Origin: Thioploca sp.
GTDB taxonomy: Bacteria; Pseudomonadota; Gammaproteobacteria; Beggiatoales; Beggiatoaceae
Length of the DNA stretch: 5,710 nt
Direction of reading: 5' to 3'
Assembly: GCA_011371325.1 (NCBI GenBank)
Contig: DRQV01000196.1
Coordinates: forward strand, 1-5,710
The translations under genes and the position numbers were made by a program. Position 1 is the stretch's first letter; every line of letters begins with the position of its first letter. The notes under the pieces are model-generated. The model had not been told where the DNA came from. It made no database searches and saw only the letters and a list, made by a program, of their open reading frames with translations. This document shows positions 1 to 5,710 of the stretch, piece by piece.

Positions 1-1298
1 GAACTACGTTCAAATTCAAAACCTAGAAAAATCCGACCTTGACCCTTAGTATCTATAGTTTCACATAGTTCTATCAAATCTGATACTCGTAATGGATAAC
101 CACCTAGACCATAAACTACAGAACGAAATCTGGGTAATTTTTTTATAGTTGGATAATTTGGATAGGTATTTTTTCCTAATCTATTGTTTTCTGAAGCTCG
201 TTCTAATGCTGCTCTAACTTGACGCATTAATGGTGGGTCTTCTGCCAATGGAGTATCAACTCGTTCCAATACTGCAACCAATTGTTTATCTCGTAATTTT
301 TCCGCAATTTTATTACCAGAAAATGGTCTGAAACTCCGAATCCCCAATACCCCAACTTTTAGCTTACGTTGATTACGTATATAATCAGCCACATTTTCTA
401 AAGTTTCTATGGCAGAACCTTGAGCGATTAACACAATTTTAGCATCATCAGTTTTATAGCTGGAAATGGGGGCTAACTGTCTACCGGTATATTTAGATAA
501 TAATTCAAAAGATTGTTCTAAAATAGCTTCTAAATGATGACTAAAATATGGATGTTTAGCTACTGCTCCTAAGGCCCAACTATCCGGCCCTTGAATAGCT
601 CCTTGCATGATTGGTTGATCTGGATCAAACCAACGTGGAATTCGACGGCGAGTTTCCCCAAATAATAATTGTTGAGCTGGGGTTGGTGAAGGAATTTTTT
701 CGTTGGGATTACCTAAAAATTTATGAACCAATTCAGGATTAGGCAAGCAAACTTCTTGGATAGCTAATTGTTCATTATCCATTGCTACTAAACCTGGAAT
801 TAAAGTTAATTCAGCTACTCGACGAGCTATTAAAGAGAAATCGACAGCTTCTTGGATGGTAGTGGCTTGCAATACAAAACAACCTAAGTCAGAACTAGTA
901 TGATAGGTTTTATGGCCACTACCCAAAGCACCTGCATGAGCAGATAAGGTTTGATTGGTTAAATGGATAATTAGTGGAATATGGCGGCCTACTGCGGTGA
1001 CAACTAAATCTTGAGCTGTCATTAATTCTGGAGCGGTTAAAAAAGTGGTAGCACGAACCCCGCTTAAGCTTAATCCAATAGCGGTAGATAATGCTCCACG
1101 AGCTTCTTCAAGGATATAACTATTGAGTGTATTTTCCAGTTGCCAATTGGTTGAGGCTGTAGCCAGTCCGTTTGCCATACATGCTTCAGTTATAGCAATT
1201 GCTGTATTAGCATCTAATACAGTTTTAATATCGTTAGATGTGGAATCAGATTTGGTAAATAATCGTTGTAATAGACGTAAAGCTAAATTAGAAAACAT
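1..1298 (-). CDS. Pyruvate:ferredoxin (flavodoxin) oxidoreductase-like protein, N-terminal part, cut by left window edge
   Basis: An open frame of 432 codons runs off the left edge. ATG at 1298 is the first start after an in-frame TAA at 1314-1316, and AAAGAG lies seven bases upstream. The product resembles single-chain PFOR (NifJ type), which in the known family oxidatively decarboxylates pyruvate to acetyl-CoA with thiamine diphosphate and reduces ferredoxin or flavodoxin in the cytoplasm. Domain I spans roughly residues 27-195: DANTA at 29-33, an EEARGA segment whose E65 aligns with the glutamate that activates the cofactor, and SAHAG at 119-123. Domain II spans about 285-415, with GSAIETLE (294-301), IRSFRPF (320-326), VLERVD (343-348) and YGLGG (396-400). 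RIFLGFEFE (422-430) looks like the opening strand of domain III. Oddities against textbook PFOR: no YPITPSS motif, glutamine at 116 where an arginine is usual, and an N-terminal extension of about 26 residues whose first part (FSNLALRLLQRLF) could form an amphipathic helix. The fold assignment is firm, the pyruvate substrate is not. Alternatives are another 2-oxoacid substrate or a multidomain fusion whose remainder is out of view. Confidence 0.82.
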   Translation of the reverse strand, partial: MFSNLALRLLQRLFTKSDSTSNDIKTVLDANTAIAITEACMANGLATASTNWQLENTLNSYILEEARGALSTAIGLSLSGVRATTFLTAPELMTAQDLVVTAVGRHIPLIIHLTNQTLSAHAGALGSGHKTYHTSSDLGCFVLQATTIQEAVDFSLIARRVAELTLIPGLVAMDNEQLAIQEVCLPNPELVHKFLGNPNEKIPSPTPAQQLLFGETRRRIPRWFDPDQPIMQGAIQGPDSWALGAVAKHPYFSHHLEAILEQSFELLSKYTGRQLAPISSYKTDDAKIVLIAQGSAIETLENVADYIRNQRKLKVGVLGIRSFRPFSGNKIAEKLRDKQLVAVLERVDTPLAEDPPLMRQVRAALERASENNRLGKNTYPNYPTIKKLPRFRSVVYGLGGYPLRVSDLIELCETIDTKGQGRIFLGFEFERS

Positions 1299-1305
1299 AG
1301 AAAAT

Positions 1306-1311
1306 CTCTTT
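1306..1311 (-). promoter_or_regulatory. Shine-Dalgarno-like site of the PFOR-like gene
   Basis: The minus strand reads AAAGAG seven bases before the ATG at 1298. It is purine-rich but not a full AGGAGG. It supports this ATG, which is also the first possible start after the in-frame stop at 1314-1316. Confidence 0.45.
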
Positions 1312-1346
1312 AGTTACCCAGAATGTTAAACAAATTACGATGGAAG

Positions 1347-1375
1347 ATTATATCATGTGAAGTTTAACTTGTTAA
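1347..1375 (-). promoter_or_regulatory. Sigma-70 type promoter with extended -10 for the PFOR-like gene
   Basis: On the minus strand the -35 element TTAACA (1370-1375, one mismatch to TTGACA) is followed by a 17-base spacer and a perfect TATAAT (1347-1352). TG precedes the -10 by one base (TGATATAAT), giving an extended -10. The predicted transcription start is near 1340, leaving a leader of about 40 bases before the ATG at 1298. The -35 lies inside a small dyad, TTAAC-TT-GTTAA (1364-1375), which could be a regulator site, though it is short. This promoter implies that the PFOR-like gene can be transcribed independently of mfd. Confidence 0.7.
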
Positions 1376-1382
1376 GAATACA

Positions 1383-1400
1383 ATTCAAAATCTATTGAAT
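1383..1400. repeat. Short inverted repeat upstream of the PFOR-like promoter
   Basis: ATTCAA at 1383-1388 is matched by TTGAAT at 1395-1400 across a six-base loop. Its near edge lies 8 bp upstream of the -35 element, where an activator or repressor could bind. It is made almost only of A/T, and such dyads arise often by chance in AT-rich DNA, so any function is uncertain. Confidence 0.3.
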
Positions 1401-1472
1401 ATAATTAAAATTTTATCAATTATTAGCTTGCGTAACTAGCTTTCATTAAATCAGCAAATGTTAGTTAAACTA

Positions 1473-4400
1473 TTATTTTAATTGTTTAAGTATTAATTCT
1501 GTTTCTTTATAACGTTTTTTAAACTCAGTAATTTTCATTAATAAATTGATTTTATTTTCATCTTGTAATTGATATTTAGTTGGATTTTTATGAATTAATT
1601 CAATAATTTTTTGGACTTTAACAGGTGGGTTTTCTATAAACACAATACTGCCTCCATACTCACTAAAATCAAACTTACGAATTCCTAATGGAATAGCTTG
1701 CAATTTTAATTCAGTTATGAGTAATAAATTTTTTGCTGGTTCTGGCAACAAACCAAAACGGTCTATCATTTCAACTTGAATATCATTCAAAGCTGCTATA
1801 TTTGGTGCATTTGCTATTCTTTTATACATGATTAAACGGGTATGTATATCATATAAATAAGTTTCTGGTAATAAAGCTGTCGTATGTAAATCAATTTCAG
1901 TATTATTACTAACTAATTCTTCTACTGATTGGCCTGATTTAATACTGGCAACTGCTCTTTCTAATAATTCAGTGTATAAATTATAGCCAATTTCTTGGAC
2001 AAAACCACTTTGCTCATCACCTAATAATTCACCAGCTCCACGAATTTCTAAGTCTTGACTAGCTAAACTAAATCCCATTCCAACTTCATCTAAAGCTGCA
2101 ATAGCATCTATCCGTTTACGGGCATCTTTTGTCATAGCTTTTCGATTTGGAACAATCAAATAAGCATATGCTCGATGATGTGAACGGCCTACTCGACCTC
2201 GTAATTGATATAATTGAGCTAACCCTAACTTATCAGCTCGATTTATAATTATTGTATTAGCGGTAGGAATGTCAATTCCAGTTTCGATAATTGTCGTACA
2301 AACTAGTACGTTAAATCGACGATGATAAAAATCCTGCATGATATGTTCTAATTCTCGCTCCCGCATCTGGCCATGAGCAATTTGAACGTTTGCTTCTGGA
2401 ACTAAATCTTGAATATTAATTGCTATACCTTTGATGCTATCGACATTATTATGCAGGAAAAATACTTGTCCACCACGTTTTAATTCCCGTAAAATAGCTT
2501 CAATAATTAAGTGATCTCGCCATTCTTGAATGAAGGTTTTAACTGCTAATCTACTAGCTGGTGGGGTTGCAATGATCGATAAATCTCGTAAATTAGATAA
2601 AGCCATATTTAAGGAACGAGGAATTGGGGTTGCAGTGAGAGTTAAAATATCAACTTCGGCTCGTATTGATTTAAAACGATCTTTTTGTCGAACTCCAAAT
2701 CTATGTTCTTCATCGATAATTACTAAACCTAATTTTTTGAAATTAATATTTAATAACTTATGTGTACCTATAATAATATCAATTTTACCATCTTTAATTG
2801 CTTGGGTAATTGTTTTCTGTTTTTTAGGTGAAATAAAACGAGATAACTGTTCAATTACTATTGGCCAATCAGCAAATCGATCCTGAAAAGTTTGATAATG
2901 TTGTTGACAAAGTAAAGTAGTTGGGACTAAAATTACGACTTGGCTACCACTTAATACTGCTATTAATGCTGCTCTCATAGCAACTTCAGTTTTGCCAAAT
3001 CCAACGTCTCCACAGATAAGTCGATCCATTGGACGCTTGGCAGCCATATCATGTATCATTGCATCGATTGCTTCTTGTTGATCTGGAGTTTCTTCAAATG
3101 GAAATGCTTGTGCAAATGCCTGATAATCTTTTGCTTCAATTTTGAAAGATTGCCCTTCTTTGGCTTCACGTTGAGCATAAATATCCAATAATTCAGTTGC
3201 AACATCAGTAACTTTTTTGATAGCTTTACGTTTAGCTTTTTCCCACTGATTCGTGCCTAAACGATGTAATGGAGCATGTTCTGGATCCATACCAGTAAAA
3301 CGACTGATTAAGTGCAAAGAAGCAACAGGTACATATAATTGATCTTGTTTAGCATATTCTAATTGCAAAAATTCGGCTTGCATACCATTAATAGTTAAGG
3401 TGGTTAAGCCTTGATAACGTCCGACTCCATATTCTTCATGTACTATGGGAGAATTTATAGTAAGTTCTGTTAAATCTCGTACAATTGCATCAGTATCTCG
3501 TTGGAGTTTTTTACTACGCCGTCGACGTTGAGCAACTCGTTCTCCAAATAATTGGGTTTCTGTAATTACAGTTAACGAATTTTCTAATAATAAACCATGT
3601 TCTAACGATGCTACTGTCATACATAATTTAGTTTTAGTTGCTATAAATTCCCACCAATTTGCTACTATGGTTGGTGTTAAATCATATTTGCCTAACATTT
3701 CTAGCAATATTTCTCGTCTACCAGCAGTTTCTGCCACTAATAAAACTCGACCTTGAAATTCTTTTAAGAAACTTTGTAATTCTAATAATGGTTTGTCAGA
3801 ACGTGCATCAACTGGTAATTTAGGCGGTAGTTGGCTAGAAAAATTAATGCCAGTTGACCTTTTTGTTGGTTCTTGGCTTAATTTAATATGAGCATAGTTA
3901 TTGAAATTAGCAAATACTTCATTGGCTTGCAAAAATAACTGAATTGGGGATAAGATTGGCCGTTCTATATCATGACGTAACTGTTCATAACGTTGGCTAA
4001 TTTCTTGCCAAAATTGTTCGGCTGCTGCTAAAGTCCCGGTTAAAGTAATTATTGTGCTTGTGGTTGGTAAATAATCAAATAAAGTACTAGTTTGCTTAAA
4101 AAATAATGGTAAATAATATTCAATTCCAGCTGGAGCTAAACCAGTTACTATATCTTTATAAATTGAACAAGTTGCCTTGACGGAAAATTGTTCGTGCCAT
4201 TGATTTTGAAAATGAGATATTGCTTCTGAATTTAAAGGTAATTCCCGAGCCGGTAATAAGCGTAATTCTGAAATAGTTGTGTTGGAACGTTGAGTTTCAG
4301 GATTAAAACTACGAATGCTATCAATTTCATTATCAAATAAATCAATCCGATAGGGAATTTCCGAACCCATTGGAAATAAATCAATAATACTCCCACGAAT

Positions 4401-4898
4401 TAAAAACTCACCATGTTCCACTACTTGTTCTACCCAACGATAGCCATTATTTTCCAAACGTTGGCGTAATTTTTCTGGATTTAACAATTGGCCAGTGGTA
4501 AATAATAAGCTATTGGTTCTGACATAATCAGTTGGAGCGACTCGATACATTAAAGTTGATATTGGTAATACTAAAACTCCAGTTTCAATATCAGGCAAAT
4601 GATATAAAGTAGTTAAACGAGTTGAAATTATATCTTGATGAGGAGAAAATATGTCGTAAGGTAACGTTTCCCAATCTGGAAAATTTAATATTGGTAATTC
4701 TGCCTTAGCATAAAACTGAATATCTTCCAGTAGTCTTTGGGCAGTCAATGACTCTGGAGTTATCACAACTATTGGAGATTTTTGAGCTACTTGGCTAATT
4801 GCTAAACCAGAACTGCTACCATATAAACGTCCCCAATCTTGCGAATGATTTGGTTTGCTGGTTAACTTTGGATATAAAGGATTCGTATATTTGGTCAT
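1473..4898 (-). CDS. mfd: Transcription-repair coupling factor Mfd, complete
   Basis: Mfd is a DNA translocase that pushes on RNA polymerase stalled at lesions, releases it, and recruits UvrA for nucleotide excision repair. The product has 1141 residues; E. coli Mfd has 1148. The N-terminal UvrB-like module (about 20-350) includes FPDWETLPYD (73-82) and EHGEFLIRG (161-169). R168, R184 and F188 align with the E. coli UvrA-contact residues R165, R181 and F185. The RNA polymerase-interaction domain lies near 480-545 (VHEEYGVGRYQG, 486-497; LYVPVASLHLISR, 521-533). The translocase core has Walker A GDVGFGKTE (630-638), the DEEH box (729-732), TATP (755-758), the TRG-type segment TTIIETGIDIPTAN (868-881) and motif VI QLRGRVGR (898-905). 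The autoinhibitory C-terminal domain follows, with E1043, D1046 and R1047 matching the residues that contact the UvrA-binding module. All expected motifs are intact. ATG at 4898 is the only ordinary start in frame after a TAG upstream, although no clear Shine-Dalgarno precedes it. gpsA lies 90 bp upstream, the PFOR-like gene 174 bp downstream. Confidence 0.98.
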   Translation of the reverse strand: MTKYTNPLYPKLTSKPNHSQDWGRLYGSSSGLAISQVAQKSPIVVITPESLTAQRLLEDIQFYAKAELPILNFPDWETLPYDIFSPHQDIISTRLTTLYHLPDIETGVLVLPISTLMYRVAPTDYVRTNSLLFTTGQLLNPEKLRQRLENNGYRWVEQVVEHGEFLIRGSIIDLFPMGSEIPYRIDLFDNEIDSIRSFNPETQRSNTTISELRLLPARELPLNSEAISHFQNQWHEQFSVKATCSIYKDIVTGLAPAGIEYYLPLFFKQTSTLFDYLPTTSTIITLTGTLAAAEQFWQEISQRYEQLRHDIERPILSPIQLFLQANEVFANFNNYAHIKLSQEPTKRSTGINFSSQLPPKLPVDARSDKPLLELQSFLKEFQGRVLLVAETAGRREILLEMLGKYDLTPTIVANWWEFIATKTKLCMTVASLEHGLLLENSLTVITETQLFGERVAQRRRRSKKLQRDTDAIVRDLTELTINSPIVHEEYGVGRYQGLTTLTINGMQAEFLQLEYAKQDQLYVPVASLHLISRFTGMDPEHAPLHRLGTNQWEKAKRKAIKKVTDVATELLDIYAQREAKEGQSFKIEAKDYQAFAQAFPFEETPDQQEAIDAMIHDMAAKRPMDRLICGDVGFGKTEVAMRAALIAVLSGSQVVILVPTTLLCQQHYQTFQDRFADWPIVIEQLSRFISPKKQKTITQAIKDGKIDIIIGTHKLLNINFKKLGLVIIDEEHRFGVRQKDRFKSIRAEVDILTLTATPIPRSLNMALSNLRDLSIIATPPASRLAVKTFIQEWRDHLIIEAILRELKRGGQVFFLHNNVDSIKGIAINIQDLVPEANVQIAHGQMRERELEHIMQDFYHRRFNVLVCTTIIETGIDIPTANTIIINRADKLGLAQLYQLRGRVGRSHHRAYAYLIVPNRKAMTKDARKRIDAIAALDEVGMGFSLASQDLEIRGAGELLGDEQSGFVQEIGYNLYTELLERAVASIKSGQSVEELVSNNTEIDLHTTALLPETYLYDIHTRLIMYKRIANAPNIAALNDIQVEMIDRFGLLPEPAKNLLLITELKLQAIPLGIRKFDFSEYGGSIVFIENPPVKVQKIIELIHKNPTKYQLQDENKINLLMKITEFKKRYKETELILKQLK

Positions 4899-4934
4899 AA
4901 GCTTACAATATCGGTTGGAAATATCATAAATGGT

Positions 4935-4983
4935 AAAACTACACTAATGTGGTTTGGGAAAATTAACCACGCTTAAGTGTAGT
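4935..4983 (-). terminator. Imperfect hairpin with short T-run after gpsA, probable rho-independent terminator
   Basis: On the minus strand ACTACACT (4976-4983) pairs with AGTGTAGT (4938-4945). An inner GTGGTT (4965-4970) pairs with AACCAC (4949-4954), around a ten-base loop. A small unequal internal loop separates the two stems, five bases against three. The 3' arm runs into TTTT (4938-4935). The hairpin starts five bases after the gpsA stop, as expected of a terminator. The T-run is short and the stem interrupted, so termination may be partial, with read-through into mfd. Confidence 0.5.
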
Positions 4984-4988
4984 AACCT

Positions 4989-5710
4989 TTACTGATTGAT
5001 AAATTCAGCTTTTGGTTGACGGGATAATAAAATTTTTACTGCTTCTTTTGGAGTACAAATACCTTGTAAAACATTATTAACTTGTTCAACAATCGGCATA
5101 TCTATATTATGTTGTTTGGCTACTCTGTAAACTTCACGAACAGCTCGTACTCCTTCAACAACTTGCCCAATATCAGCTTGAGCTTGTTCTATATTGCTAC
5201 CTTTAGCTAAAGCAAAACCAAAACGATAATTACGTGATAGTTTATCAGTACAGGTTAAAACTAAATCCCCCATACCAGCTAGACCCATAAATGTCTCTGT
5301 TTTACCACCCAAAGTCAATCCAAATCTAACCATTTCATTAAGACCACGAGTAATCAATGCCGCCCTAGAATTTGCTCCAAATTCCAAACCATCAACAATC
5401 CCAGAAGCAATTGCCATAATATTCTTTACTGTACCACCCAATTGTACGCCAATTATATCGGTACTAGTATAAGGTCGGAAATAATTATTATGAAATAAAT
5501 TGACTAAGTCTTTAGCGTATTGATCATCAGTAGTTGCTATAGTTACTGCAGTGGGTAAACCTTTAGCTACTTCGGTAGCAAATGATGGCCCAGATAAAAC
5601 TGCTAAAGACCGATCTTTACCTAAAACTTGTTCTGCCACTTTATGTAGTAATAGTCCAGTATCGTTCTCCAACCCTTTAGTAGCCCAACATATCCTAGTT
5701 GCATGAGAAA
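4989..5710 (-). CDS. gpsA: Glycerol-3-phosphate dehydrogenase [NAD(P)+], C-terminal two-thirds, cut by right window edge
   Basis: GpsA reduces dihydroxyacetone phosphate to sn-glycerol-3-phosphate with NAD(P)H in the cytoplasm, supplying the backbone for phospholipids. The frame stays open to the right edge: 239 residues are visible, against about 339 in E. coli GpsA, so roughly 100 N-terminal residues with the Rossmann glycine motif lie outside. Counting from the first visible residue, WATKGLEND is at 8-16, SGPSFATEVAKGLPTA at 39-54, VQLGGTVKN at 88-96 with the catalytic lysine K95, GANSRAALITRG at 111-122, and the substrate-site segment MGLAGMGDLVLTCTD at 141-155 followed by SRNYRFG at 158-164. 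IGQVVEG and the MPI segment of the C-terminal helical domain follow. A TTG at 5672 lies inside the conserved TKGLE motif and is not the real start. The gene is first of the three in transcription order, and a terminator-like hairpin follows its TAA. No truncation or frameshift is visible. Confidence 0.97.
   Translation of the reverse strand, partial: SHATRICWATKGLENDTGLLLHKVAEQVLGKDRSLAVLSGPSFATEVAKGLPTAVTIATTDDQYAKDLVNLFHNNYFRPYTSTDIIGVQLGGTVKNIMAIASGIVDGLEFGANSRAALITRGLNEMVRFGLTLGGKTETFMGLAGMGDLVLTCTDKLSRNYRFGFALAKGSNIEQAQADIGQVVEGVRAVREVYRVAKQHNIDMPIVEQVNNVLQGICTPKEAVKILLSRQPKAEFINQ

Larger units (their letters stand above)
1299..1472. other. AT-rich intergenic region between mfd and the PFOR-like gene
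   Basis: This 174 bp spacer contains the promoter and ribosome-binding site listed separately. It also holds an AT-only dyad (1401-1406 with 1418-1423), a 6 bp dyad at 1383-1400, and three copies of GTTAAAC in either orientation (1325-1331, 1362-1368, 1464-1470). No GC-rich stem followed by a T-run is seen after the mfd stop, so no classic mfd terminator is visible. I see no small ORF or RNA gene here. Confidence 0.6.

Noticed and set aside
1123..1329. Plus-strand open frame of 68 codons
   Set aside because: It overlaps antisense the 5' end of the PFOR-like gene and its leader, resembles no family I know, and is explained by the reverse strand's coding pattern.
1401..1423. ATAATT/AATTAT inverted repeat containing AAAATTTT
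   Set aside because: It is built only of A and T, so pairing would be unstable and it is expected by chance in such DNA.
1424..1442. TAGCTT direct repeat with a 4 bp AGCT/AGCT dyad, considered as the mfd terminator
   Set aside because: The stem is only four base pairs and no T-run follows it on the minus strand.
2530..2886. Plus-strand open frame of 118 codons
   Set aside because: It lies wholly antisense to the conserved helicase region of mfd and shows no family motif; it is a shadow of that gene.
4923..4951. Possible mfd promoter with -10 TATGAT at 4923-4928
   Set aside because: The -10 has one mismatch, but at 16 to 18 bases upstream no hexamer resembles TTGACA, and the -35 position falls inside the terminator-like stem. 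Too weak to list as a feature.
4989..5672. gpsA starting at the TTG at 5672
   Set aside because: That TTG encodes the leucine of the conserved WATKGLE motif, and the frame continues upstream with matching GpsA sequence to the window edge, so the gene is partial rather than short.

Overview
The window carries three genes, all transcribed on the minus strand and read from right to left: the 3' part of gpsA (glycerol-3-phosphate dehydrogenase, cut by the right edge), a complete mfd (transcription-repair coupling factor), and the 5' part of a large pyruvate:ferredoxin oxidoreductase-like gene (cut by the left edge). Nothing on the plus strand looks like a real gene.

The DNA is clearly AT-rich by eye, with A/T-ending codons throughout. 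The Mfd protein follows the Escherichia coli sequence closely along its whole length, including the UvrA-contact residues of the N-terminal module and the DEEH helicase box. GpsA also matches the proteobacterial form. I infer an AT-rich gammaproteobacterium. The divergent PFOR-like gene might suggest a sulfur-oxidising or microaerophilic lineage such as Thiotrichales, but this is a weak guess. Base composition and codon use look even across the window, and there is no sign of mobile DNA.

Layout from right to left. Positions 5710-4989 are gpsA without its N-terminal Rossmann part. The 90 bp gap at 4988-4899 holds an imperfect hairpin starting five bases after the gpsA stop, followed by a short T-run, so gpsA probably ends there at least in part and mfd may have its own weak start signal. 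Positions 4898-1473 are mfd, apparently intact. The 174 bp gap at 1472-1299 holds a near-consensus sigma-70 promoter with an extended -10 element, driving the PFOR-like gene from its own start. Positions 1298-1 are the PFOR-like gene: domains I and II are recognisable and domain III seems to begin at the edge.

The three products do not form one pathway: GpsA makes sn-glycerol-3-phosphate for phospholipids, Mfd removes stalled RNA polymerase and recruits UvrA, and the PFOR-like protein probably belongs to 2-oxoacid or electron-transfer metabolism. The most unusual item is the PFOR-like protein, which keeps the fold signature and the cofactor-activating glutamate but seems to lack several pyruvate-contacting motifs. 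I saw no defence system, CRISPR array, RNA gene, insertion sequence or other clearly new system.
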